Assembly (NCBI RefSeq): GCF_900113035.1
Contig: NZ_FONX01000006.1
Coordinates: forward strand, 186,001-250,000
Length of the DNA stretch: 64,000 nucleotides
Direction of reading: 5' to 3'
Source: Paracidovorax wautersii
Lineage (GTDB): Bacteria; Pseudomonadota; Gammaproteobacteria; Burkholderiales; Burkholderiaceae_C
The number at the start of each line of letters is the position of its first letter. The stretch's first letter is position 1. Positions 8,618 to 16,329 of the stretch are shown one piece after another. The notes beneath the pieces are model-generated. The model ran no database searches. It saw only the letters and a list, made by a program, of their open reading frames with translations, and was not told the DNA's origin. The position numbers were made by a program, and so were the translations under genes.

Positions 8618-9570
8618 ACCACCCTATGGTCCCCCACGCCGTCATCCGGCGCGAAGAGATGCTGACCGCGCACCTGGACCTCGGCGGCGCGCCGATCGAC
8701 CTGGCCGAGTACGCCACCACGGGCCTGCTGGCGGTCGCGGTTGGCCCGCGCGGCATGGGCAAGACCAATGCCGGCCTGCTGATGGCCGAGCAGCTGTCGG
8801 CCCAGGGCTGGGTCAGCGTGCTGATCGACCCTGAAAGCGAGATGGAGTCGCTCTACGGCGCGGCGGTGCGCGACGCGGAGCATCTGGCCGCGCTGCTGCA
8901 AAGCCGCGCGCAGTCCATCGTCGTGGTCAGCGCGCGCGATGCCACCGCGTTCCTGCCCTATGGCCGCGCCATCCTCGACGCGGCCGAGCGCATCCGAAAG
9001 CCGCTGTTCGTCGTGGTGGACGAGGGACAGTTGTTCAGCACCGCCAAGAAATGCGCCGAAGATGCGGGCGAGGCCGCCGGCATCATCAACGAGTTCGCCG
9101 GCCGGGGCCGCAAGCGCGCCCTCGACCTGTTCATCACTGCCTTGCGGTACACCGGCACGCTGCACCGCACGCTCTTCGCGAACAAGAACCTGACCTTGAT
9201 CGGCTGCCAGGAGGACGCGACTGCCTGGGCGGCACTGGCGCCGCAGTTCCGGGCATCGCGCATCGAGTTCACGGACCTCAATGCGCTGGCGCCGGGCGAA
9301 TTCTTCTGTCTCTCGCGCCGCGGCGTCGAGAAGGTGCGCATGCCGATGGCGCAGGCGTTGGCCAGGGTGGCGCCCAAGGCCCGGCCCGTGCGCCGGACCC
9401 TGCCGGCCACCTTCAGCCAATGGGACCGCGCCATGCGGGGCATCCCGACCGGGCGCCTGCAGGCCTTGACCGATCCGGTGGTGGGCCTGCTGGGCGCCAT
9501 CGCGGGGCTGTCCACCCAGCAGATGCTGGCCGGCGCTGCCGCGCTGCAGGACGAACTGGAGACGCGATGA
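8614..9570 (+). CDS. P-loop ATPase, HerA/DUF87-like
   Basis: A 318-aa ATPase with Walker A GPRGMGKT (residues 44-51) and Walker B LFVVVDE (131-137), followed by FAGRGRKRALDLFITALR and NKNLTLIGCQ, the layout of HerA/VirB4-related motor ATPases. It is shorter than FtsK or VirB4 and has no membrane segment, so it is probably a soluble motor or loader. It overlaps the upstream CxxC protein and the downstream multi-HTH gene by 4 bases each, which suggests one operon and perhaps one complex acting on DNA. The biochemical role is inferred. Confidence 0.75.
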   Translation: MNHPMVPHAVIRREEMLTAHLDLGGAPIDLAEYATTGLLAVAVGPRGMGKTNAGLLMAEQLSAQGWVSVLIDPESEMESLYGAAVRDAEHLAALLQSRAQSIVVVSARDATAFLPYGRAILDAAERIRKPLFVVVDEGQLFSTAKKCAEDAGEAAGIINEFAGRGRKRALDLFITALRYTGTLHRTLFANKNLTLIGCQEDATAWAALAPQFRASRIEFTDLNALAPGEFFCLSRRGVEKVRMPMAQALARVAPKARPVRRTLPATFSQWDRAMRGIPTGRLQALTDPVVGLLGAIAGLSTQQMLAGAAALQDELETR

Positions 9571-11517
9571 TGGAACGGCACGATGCTGCCGCGCTTGTTC
9601 CGGGCGGCGCGGACGAGGAACCGCGCTGGGTGGACTTCGTGCTCGCGCACGGCTGGCGCGCGGCCGTGCACCATCTGGCCACCGTGCTCGGGGTCGCCCG
9701 AGGCGGTCGCGTCGGTGCGGCGGACGGGCGCCTGCGAGAGGCGGGACAGGCCGCTCGACTTCGCCGAACTGTTCGCCCTGCGGCACGGCCGCGCTCCGGC
9801 CGAGGAGGAATGGCCCGCGCCGCGCAGGACGGGGCGGGGCGGCTACGAGTGGCAGGCGCCGGAGGTCGCTCTGCTGGCTGGGCTGGTGGGCCAGCTCGGG
9901 ACGGAAGAAATCGCGCAGGTGCTCACGGCGCGCCTGCGCGAACGCACGGGCGATGCGGCCGCCGAGCGCACCGCCGTGGCCGTGCAGGGGCGCGTCCATC
10001 TGATCGGCCTGCAGTCGGGCGACGTGCTCGGCGGCATCACGACCACCGAGGCCGGGCGCGAGGTTGGCTCGACGGCGCTGATCCACCAGGCCATCCGCAG
10101 CGGCGCGCTCGCCGCGCACAAGGTCGGCCGCCGGCTCGTGATACCGCACGCGGCCTGGGCCGCCTGGAAGGCGCAGCGCGCCGCGCCACCCGAGGGCTTC
10201 GTGCGCCTTGCATCCCTGCGCGAACCCCTGGGCATCCGCAGCGACAAACTGTCCGAGTTCGCGCGCATGGGCCATGTGCCGACGGCCCTGCGCTGCAACC
10301 CCTTCGGGGTGCCCGGGCCGTCCACGCAGTTCGGCACCTGGCACATCGCGGCCGACATGGCGCGCCAGCTCATCGCGGACCGGCGCGCGGGCCGGCCCAT
10401 GCCCTGGCATGGCAAGCCCCTGGCCGACAACCTGCGGGCCACCTGGCGCCGGTGGCAGCAGCGGCGCCACCCCGAGGACTGCGCGACCTGCCGGGACATC
10501 TGGGGCGTGCAGGGGGCGCCGAAGGACTTCGACGACTTCGCGGCGCGCTACCCGGGCCTGGCCCAGGGCGCCAAGCGCCACCTGACGCGGCCCTGGACGC
10601 CCGGAAGCACGGTGGCGGAGGTGGCCGCGGCGGCCTGCTGCCCGCAGAGCCACGTGCGCCGCGCCATCGCCAGCGGCGTCCTGGCGGCCGCGTCCTGCAA
10701 CGGCACGCTCTACGTGACCCGCACCGACGCCACGCGGTGGATCGCTCGCCGCTGCCCCAGCGGCGAGGGAGAACGGTCCTGGATCGCGCTGGAGACGGCC
10801 TGTCGCCAGTACCTGTTCACGCCGCGCGAACTGCGCCAGCACATCGCGGCGGGCACCCTGGGCTCCAAACACGGCACGGAGGGCGCGATGCGCGGCAGGG
10901 ACTACGTGCTGCGCCAGCAGTGCGCGCAGTTGCGCGAGCGGCTGGGGTTCAGCGAAGCGGAGGCCGCGCGCCGCGTGGGCGTCTCCATCGAGCGCCTGCG
11001 CGTGCTGCTCGACGGGCTCACGTGGCGGACGGCCCGGGGCATCCCGCTGGTGACGGTGCAGGCGGCCATCAAGCGGCGGGAATCCCAGGAGGGCCACACG
11101 CTGGAAGAGGCGGCGGCACTGCTGGACGTGCCGCTGGCCTGGGTGAAGGCGCGCAAGCGCGACGGCACCGTCCGCGTGGCGCAGGCGCGCTGGGACCGGC
11201 GCCGCCAGTACCTCACCGGGCCGATGGTGGAGCGGCTGCGTGAAGCGCTGCGGCATCCCCAGGCAGTGCGCGAGCCGCAGGCCCCCGAATGGCTGAGCCT
11301 GGGCGCCGCCGCGCGCGAGGCCGGGGTGAGCGCCACAACCATCCAGCACTGGGTGAACGCAGGGGAGCTGGCGTACCGGGGCACGCCGGGCCAGCGGCGC
11401 TACCACCAGGAGGCCTTGCGCGCACGGGCCCGGCGCCACTGGGCCACCTGCCGGTTCCACCGCGCCCGGCGGCCGGCGTGGCTCGAGTGCGCGCAGGACC
11501 CGTCCCCGACCCCCTGA
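9567..11517 (+). pseudogene. Multi-helix-turn-helix DNA-binding protein, interrupted by a +1 frameshift
   Basis: Reading from ATG 9,567 gives about 42 residues (DFVLAHGWRAAVHHLATVLG) before the sense frame shifts at the GGGG run 9,690-9,693. Removing one G continues smoothly into SPEAVASVRR and a 600-residue frame, for a restored length of 649 aa. The restored protein has a SANT/Myb-like N-terminal part (LVGQLGTEEIAQVL) and at least five MerR/excisionase-type HTH modules, e.g. TTEAGREVGSTALIHQAI, TVAEVAAAACCPQSHVRRAI, FSEAEAARRVGVSIERLRVL, TLEEAAALLDVPLAWV and AAREAGVSATTIQHW. It overlaps the ATPase gene by 4 bases. The shift may be a true mutation, a sequencing error or a programmed slip. 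Confidence 0.7.
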
Positions 11518-11676
11518 GCGGCAGCGCCGGCCTGGAGCCGCCATCGGCGCTGTCCGATGCGCCGGCGTCCAGGCCACGGCCCTGGCCGGGCCCCGCCGGA
11601 CGCGGGGTTGATCCGCCTGCTTTGCCTTCGAACCTGTCTCCGACGCCTCGCCATCGCGAGGACGAAGGAGAACGTG

Positions 11677-12717
11677 ATGAAGCAACACCCTTCCGGCCGG
11701 GAAGGCCGGGGAATCGAGGATCCACGGCGCGAGCTTGTCGCGCTGCTGCAGGGCATGGCGCCGCGCTGGAGCGTTCGCGACGTGTTCGCCGACTTCATCG
11801 AGCTGTCGTGCCTGTCGATCAGCAACGCGGTGGACAAGGCCCAGTTCGACCAGCGGGAGGCCCGCTACCACGACATCGTGAAGAAGTACCCGCGCGAGGA
11901 CTTTGAGCGCTTTCCGCGCATGCTGGGGTACCTCTCCCTCGCGATGGAACAGTGCTGCGCGCAAGGCGAGTTCGAGGACCTGCTCGGCAGCCTGTACATG
12001 ACGCTGGACCTGGGCAACGACAGGGCGGGCCAGGTGTTCACGCCGTTCCACGTCTCGCAGCTCATGGCGCGGGTCCTCGTGGGGGACGCGGCCGCCGCCA
12101 GGGGCGAGGTCGAAGCCAATGGCTTCGTCGACGTCATGGAGCCCGCCTGCGGGGCAGGGGGGATGGTGATCGCGATGGCCGACGCGCTGCATGCGGCGGG
12201 GCTGAACTACCAGCAGGTCCTGCACGCCACGTGCGTCGACATCGACGTGCGGTGCGTCCACATGAGTTTCCTGCAGCTCGCGCTGCTGCACATCCCGGCC
12301 GTCGTGGTGCATGGCAACTCGCTGAGCGGAGAGGTCTGGAGCCGGTGGCATACCCCGGCCCATGTGCTCGGCGGCTGGCGATACCGCCTGCAGCGCCGGT
12401 TCGCCAGCGAGGAGGCATCCGCGCCCGAGGGGCAACCGGCCGCCGGAGCCGGCACCGGCGAGGTGCCGCGGCATGGGGGCGATGGAGGCCACGGGGCTTC
12501 GGCGTCGGCGACGCGCACGCATGCCGCCGCCCGCGAGCCGGGCTCCGCGCCGCACCTGCCACGCGCGCACGTGCAGAGGCTGCTGTTCGGGCCTGACGGC
12601 ACCCAGGATACGGCGCGGCCGCCGCCCGGCGGGGTTGAACCCGCGCGCAAGCGCGGGAAGCTTGGGCAACGCGGCGACAGCGGCCGCCCCGACGACGAAA
12701 CACCCCCTTCATCATGA
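11677..12717 (+). CDS. N6-adenine DNA methylase-family protein lacking a clear NPPY motif
   Basis: A 346-aa protein with the N6_Mtase layout of type I modification subunits: GQVFTPFHVSQLM (118-130) and motif I EPACGAGG (155-162), then a helix and CVDIDVRCVHMSFLQLAL. Where NPP(Y/F) would be expected the sequence reads GNSLSGEVWSRWHTP, so catalysis is doubtful. The tail from about residue 245 is disordered, Ala/Gly/Pro-rich. ATG 11,677 has AAGGAG 6 bases upstream. Its stop overlaps the next gene start by 4 bases. It could be a DNA-binding relative rather than an active methylase. Confidence 0.75.
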   Translation: MKQHPSGREGRGIEDPRRELVALLQGMAPRWSVRDVFADFIELSCLSISNAVDKAQFDQREARYHDIVKKYPREDFERFPRMLGYLSLAMEQCCAQGEFEDLLGSLYMTLDLGNDRAGQVFTPFHVSQLMARVLVGDAAAARGEVEANGFVDVMEPACGAGGMVIAMADALHAAGLNYQQVLHATCVDIDVRCVHMSFLQLALLHIPAVVVHGNSLSGEVWSRWHTPAHVLGGWRYRLQRRFASEEASAPEGQPAAGAGTGEVPRHGGDGGHGASASATRTHAAAREPGSAPHLPRAHVQRLLFGPDGTQDTARPPPGGVEPARKRGKLGQRGDSGRPDDETPPSS

Positions 12718-13470
12718 ACACGACCCGATTCTGCGAAGAAGTGCGGCGCCTGCTGCAGGCCGATGGCTACGAGGTCCACCGTGGCCGGCCGGAGGACGGC
12801 GCCGATCTGGCCGGCGCGTGCTGGTTCACCTGGATGCGGCCGGGCATGGCTAGCGCCGAGGTCGGCCCCACGGTCGCAGGCGAGCGGGAGGCGTGGGCAG
12901 CGGCGCTCGCACCGCCTGGACAACAGCGCCATCGCGCTGCAGCGGCTCGAGACGCCCCTGCCGCCGATGGGCCCCTTCGAAGCCGCGCGCCTGCCCGATG
13001 GCGCGTTCAATCCGCGTGTGCTGGCCGCGCGCTTCGGGATCGACGTGGAAGCGGCGCGCGCGCAGGCTGCGGCGCTTAGGCGCCAGCGCGTCTACGTGAA
13101 CGAGCGCTACCAGGTCAACGTCCAGCGGATCGCGGCGCCCTTCGGGCCGGACACCAGCGACATGCTCTGGCTGTCGATCAAGCGCCGCGACCGCGCGCCC
13201 ATCCACGACTGGCGCGATCTGCAGCGGATCAAGAACGCCATCGTCGGCGAGGAGCACGAGGGCTTCGAGGTCTATCCGGCCGAGTCGCGGCTCGTGGACA
13301 CGGCGAACCAGTTCCATCTGTGGGTCTTCGCCGACCCCCAGGTGCGGCTGCCGGTCGGGTTTCGCACCCGCGAGGTGATGGATGCGCGCGCCGCAGCGGC
13401 GCAGGGGGCCCGGCAGCGGCCGCTCGATGGCGCGGCCCCTCCCGCGCACGCTGCCAAGGATGAGGACTGA
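12714..13470 (+). pseudogene. Hypothetical element protein, interrupted by a +1 frameshift
   Basis: ATG 12,714 opens a convincing N-terminus (CWFTWMRPGMASAEVGPTV) that ends its sense near 12,908; the matching continuation (HRLDNSAIALQRLETPLPP) is in the +1 frame from 12,910. Dropping the G at 12,909 joins them into a 251-aa protein. The C-terminal part has a conserved look (VYVNERYQVNV, WLSIKRRDRAPIHDWRDLQR, VYPAESRLVDTANQFHLWVF). No ATG or GTG starts the second part on its own, so a single broken gene is the better reading. It overlaps the methylase-like gene by 4 bases. Confidence 0.65.
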
Positions 13471-13511
13471 GCGGCCGCGAGGCCGCACCACCACACATAG
13501 GAGCATTTGCC

Positions 13512-14036
13512 ATGGAAATCAGAATCACGGATGCCGACGGATTCGGTCGCCTGTCGCCGAAGGCGGACCTGGCCATCGTCGTCATCACCCGCGCCGACAT
13601 CGAGGCCTTCCGCGTCGGCAGCACGGTCGAGCGGCTCCTGCTGTTCAGCGATGACGCGAACCAGGTGATGCGCTTCGCCGGCCGCATGGTGATCCAGGTC
13701 GAAGGCTACGACGACGATCCCCGGCCGCTGCCGCTGATCCCCGAATGCGTGCGCTTCTTCCGCGCGGTCGATGCGCAGTGGGGCTATTGGCTGCACTTCC
13801 TGCTGCCCCTGCCCGACCAGTTGAAGCTGATCGTGCTGATGCTGGTGGACGCGGAGCCGCAGCCCGGGCAGGGCGCCGCGGTCAGCTACCGGATGCGCGC
13901 GCCCGAACAGCTGGGCCGCGTGATGCACCGCCTGTTCCATGCGATGAACACGTTGCACGAGACCTTCGACGTGCCGCGCGCGCTCAATGAAGCGATGACC
14001 GAGGCGCTGGTGGCGGCGTTGGAGTTGCCGGGCTGA
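13512..14036 (+). CDS. Hypothetical protein
   Basis: A 174-aa protein; ATG 13,512 follows AGGAG at 13,499-13,503. It has an N-terminal beta-rich half (MEIRITDADGFG, ERLLLFSDDANQVMRFAGRM), a central aromatic stretch (FFRAVDAQWGYWLHFLLPLP) that is hydrophobic but interrupted by charges, and a helical C-terminus. Not recognised; probably soluble. It is the last gene before the nitrate-assimilation remnant. Confidence 0.65.
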   Translation: MEIRITDADGFGRLSPKADLAIVVITRADIEAFRVGSTVERLLLFSDDANQVMRFAGRMVIQVEGYDDDPRPLPLIPECVRFFRAVDAQWGYWLHFLLPLPDQLKLIVLMLVDAEPQPGQGAAVSYRMRAPEQLGRVMHRLFHAMNTLHETFDVPRALNEAMTEALVAALELPG

Positions 14037-14266
14037 CCCCGACCCCGGTCCTCAGCCTGTGCGTGCACTCGCCGCAGCAGCTTTCGCGGCGGGTGATGCT
14101 GATGCTGCTGCAGGTCGTGGAGGGTCGCACCGACGGCCTGTAGCCGCCGCCAGCATTCCGGTGCAGCGCACCAAGCCGGGCACTGCCGCATGTCGGCTGC
14201 TGCGTTCTGGTGCAGCAAGCGCAGGCTTGTCGGTGTACCGGCGCTATATCCGTGGAGGTATATCGC
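14037..14266. other. Non-coding stretch upstream of the sigma-54 promoter
   Basis: No gene is seen. It contains the inverted repeat GGTGC-AGC-GCACC at 14,160-14,172, about 95 bases upstream of the sigma-54 core promoter. That is the right distance for an enhancer site, but the half-sites are in the reverse order of the NtrC consensus, so I do not call it an NtrC site. Confidence 0.35.
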
Positions 14267-14281
14267 TGGCACAAGTCTTGC
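14267..14281 (+). promoter_or_regulatory. Sigma-54 (-24/-12) promoter
   Basis: TGGCAC (14,267-14,272), five bases, then TTGC (14,278-14,281) matches the sigma-54 consensus TGGCAC-N5-TTGC exactly. Transcription would start near 14,293, giving a leader of about 200 nt before the nasA-like start. Nitrate-assimilation operons are commonly under NtrC/sigma-54 control, which agrees with the downstream gene remnant. Confidence 0.75.
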
Positions 14282-14292
14282 GACACCGGATC

Positions 14293-14334
14293 CATGATCT
14301 AGGCAGATCCATGGACCTCGCCCGATGTTGGGCG
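14293..14334 (+). promoter_or_regulatory. Two leader hairpins, candidate ANTAR-type antitermination site
   Basis: Hairpin 1 is CATGATCT/AGAT-C-CATG (14,293-14,313) with an AGGC loop and one bulge. Hairpin 2 is CGCCC/GGGCG with the hexaloop GATGTT (14,319-14,334). They directly precede an intrinsic terminator, the arrangement used by NasT/NasR-type ANTAR antiterminators in nas operons. The loops do not fully match the ANTAR rule (A at 1, G at 4; here G at 1, G at 4 in hairpin 2), so this remains a candidate. Confidence 0.4.
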
Positions 14335-14353
14335 TGATTCAGGCAGGACAACG

Positions 14354-14416
14354 GCGTCCGCACGTTCCTTCATCGCTTCAGCGCGGTGGTCAGGAAGGTG
14401 CGGACGCGTTTTTTTT
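14354..14416 (+). terminator. Intrinsic terminator in the leader of the nasA remnant
   Basis: Arms 14,354-14,369 and 14,392-14,407 pair over 16 positions with one G-G mismatch (core GCGTCCGCAC with GTGCGGACGC) and are followed by eight T (14,409-14,416). It lies between the sigma-54 promoter and the coding start, so it would attenuate transcription unless antiterminated. Confidence 0.85.
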
Positions 14417-14493
14417 GCGCATTCGACAGGCTGCTGTTGCCGACCGCCGCAGGACCCCCTGCGCCGCGCGCAGCGGCTCTCCGGGAGGACGGG

Positions 14494-14838
14494 ATGAACT
14501 CGGCGACCACGACCTCGGTGAAGACCGTGTGCCCCTATTGCGGGGTGGGCTGCGGCATGGCCCTGGACGTGCAGGGTGGCAAGGTGGTCAAAGTCTCCGG
14601 CATCAAGACCCACCCCACGAACTTCGGACGGTTGCGGGAGCAGGGCGCGCTGCTGTGGGCCTGGTTGCAGGAGGGCGCGCACTTCTATGTTTGCGGCGAT
14701 GCCGGCCGCATGGCCAGGGACGTGGATGCAGCGCTCCGGCAGATCGTGCAGGAGCATGGCGCCATGACGGCGGATGCCGCCACGGACTACCTGGCCTGTA
14801 TGTCGAGAGACCGGCGCTATGCCCGCGACGTCTATTGA
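14494..14838 (+). pseudogene. nasA: Collapsed nitrate reductase / flavoprotein reductase gene: both ends fused in frame
   Basis: The 114-aa frame starts like an assimilatory nitrate reductase (molybdopterin oxidoreductase 4Fe-4S motif CPYCGVGCG, then VVKVSGIKTHPTNFGRL). It continues straight into the C-terminus of a CysJ/P450-reductase-like flavoprotein (REQGALLWAWLQ, FYVCGDAGRMARDVDAAL, ending RYARDVY). These are the two ends of the long fused nitrate reductase-sulfite reductase flavoprotein found in this bacterial group; well over a thousand residues between them are missing. The join is at FGR-L/REQG, where both parents carry RL, consistent with a deletion across a short homology. ATG 14,494 has GGGAGG 5 bases upstream. 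No catalytic function is expected. Confidence 0.8.
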
Positions 14839-14975
14839 GGAGAACGTGCGCTGCTGTTCAGAGCGCGCGGGACGACAGCCTCCCTGCAGCCCCGGCGGCA
14901 AGCTGGAGGCGAATGAGGAGGGCGCGCGTGCGGGGCCGCCCTTGAATGCGCGCTGTTCGCAGGGATGCTGGGAGC

Positions 14976-15386
14976 ATGACAACCCGCCCTGGCTCCGTTC
15001 CCGCACCGCGCTTCGACATCGCCCGCGATCCCATGATCGACGCGGCACTGGCGGAGCACGCGCCGGCCTATGTGGGGGTGAGCGGTGGCAAGGACAGCCA
15101 GGCGCTCGCGTACCGCGTGTGCAGCCATCTCGACGCCATCGGGCATATGGGGCAGCGGGTCCTGATCCACAGCGACCTGGGCCGGATTGAGTGGAAGGAT
15201 TCGGCGCCGGTGTGCGAGCGCCTCGCGCAAAGGCTGGGCTGGGAACTGGTGACCGTCCGCAGGCCGGCCGGCGACATGGTGGACCGCTGGGGGGTGCGCT
15301 GGGAGACCAACGTGCGGCGTTACCGAGCGCTGTCGTGCGTCAAGCTCATCATGCCGTGGAGTTCGGCGTCCTCCAGGTTCTGTACC
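14976..15386 (+). pseudogene. PAPS-reductase-family protein, 5' part (split by the nested element)
   Basis: Residues 1-137 of a PP-loop ATP-pyrophosphatase/PAPS-reductase-like protein: the P-loop YVGVSGGKDSQALAYRV is followed by IHSDLGRIEWKDS. Sense ends at FCT (codons TGT-ACC, 15,381-15,386). The continuation, SEMKTQIIARAI, is found at 25,298, in the matching frame. The full gene would encode 376 aa. Proteins of this family on mobile elements are of uncertain role (sulfur transfer or nucleotide chemistry); the classical PAPS reductase activity is not implied. ATG 14,976 has GGGAG immediately upstream. Confidence 0.85.
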
Positions 15387-15387
15387 A

Positions 15388-15396
15388 GTTATGGGG
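15388..15396 (+). repeat. Left terminal repeat GTTATGGGG of the nested element
   Basis: GTTATGGGG begins two bases inside the left boundary and is followed by AAC. The inverted copy, also followed by AC on its own strand (GTTATGGGGTAC), lies at 25,187-25,179 near the right end. The next 15-20 bases show a weaker inverted match. The left terminus TTATGGGG also partly resembles the extreme right end read inward (TTAGGGCG). These are probable recombinase-binding sites. Confidence 0.6.
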
Positions 15397-15603
15397 AACG
15401 AGACATTGTAAATAGCGCATGCCCCATGTCGAACTGCCATCCTCGAGCAGCAGCAAACGCAATTGGATTGCGACCTTACGGTCGGAGGCGAAGAGGAAGT
15501 GTGAATTGACACGAGAGTGTGTGTTGGAACCTCGTGAATCTGTTGGATTCAGCAGTGGGAGCAGGTGTTCACGGCTTTGCAAACTTTCAGCCCGGTCATC
15601 GCA

Positions 15604-16320
15604 CTAGAGCGTCATCTTCACCCACAGGTGGCGCAAGTGGATTGAAGGCAGACTGTTCCGGCTATGCACTGACTCATGTACCGCAATGCCGGCCGTGGGG
15701 TCTTGACCATGAGTTACCAGCGCATCGGCGACCGACCAGCCGGGAGTACCACTGGTGTGTAAGTCATGAATCCAGCCACTGATCAAAGCAAGCCAATGAT
15801 CGAAGCTTTGTTCCTGCACGTACGCGATCAAGGCTGCACGAACATGCGCAGCACCATGCTTGCCCTCCTTGTAGCGTTGGATACCTCCACCCACTCCAAC
15901 GCGTGTCACGACGTATTCGCGCTCGTCTCGTCCCGAGCCGACGGGAATGGGCAGTCGCTTGCATTCAATTGGCAAAATCGTCTCGAAATCACTGTAGCTC
16001 CGACCTTGCACGATCAGCGCATCGCCTGCAGCCGCAGCCACGAGATCGATCTTGCGCGAGACATGTGTCTCATCAGCTTCCTCCACACGAAATTGCAGGC
16101 AATCCCAGCCTGGAGTCTTGCGTGCTGCACTGTTGAGGTGGGCGCACAGTTGCGACGTAAGCATCGTCTCGCTGGTGCGTAGAGGTCGATCAGGCCGGTC
16201 TCGCCAGCGGGGGAGCTGTCCGAGAATAAAGTCCAGGATGGCGGCACGAGATTGGCCTTCGGCAAGAAACCCCGAGGCCAATTGGCCCAATGCGTGAGAG
16301 GTAGATCCGTCCGCCAGCAT
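15604..16320 (-). CDS. Restriction endonuclease, PD-(D/E)XK type
   Basis: A 238-aa protein whose core RKIDLVAA (Asp92) and ILPIECKRL (Glu119, Lys121) fits the D...ExK catalytic signature of the PD-(D/E)XK nuclease fold. The N-terminal 70 residues are helical. It lies 9 bases downstream of the methyltransferase gene on the same strand, so both come from one transcript, and it is most likely the restriction partner. No close family was recognised, so it may be a divergent enzyme. ATG 16,320 has GAGG upstream. Confidence 0.7.
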   Translation of the reverse strand: MLADGSTSHALGQLASGFLAEGQSRAAILDFILGQLPRWRDRPDRPLRTSETMLTSQLCAHLNSAARKTPGWDCLQFRVEEADETHVSRKIDLVAAAAGDALIVQGRSYSDFETILPIECKRLPIPVGSGRDEREYVVTRVGVGGGIQRYKEGKHGAAHVRAALIAYVQEQSFDHWLALISGWIHDLHTSGTPGWSVADALVTHGQDPTAGIAVHESVHSRNSLPSIHLRHLWVKMTL

Positions 16321-16329
16321 CGCGCCTCG

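Noticed and set aside
7639-12669. A 1,676-codon open frame on the minus strand
   Set aside because: It lies antisense to several well-supported genes, has Arg/Pro/Ala/His-rich composition typical of the reverse of high-GC genes, and shows no domain.
14160-14172. NtrC enhancer site upstream of the sigma-54 promoter
   Set aside because: The inverted repeat GGTGC-AGC-GCACC has its half-sites in the opposite order to the NtrC consensus (GCAC...GTGC) and too short a spacing.
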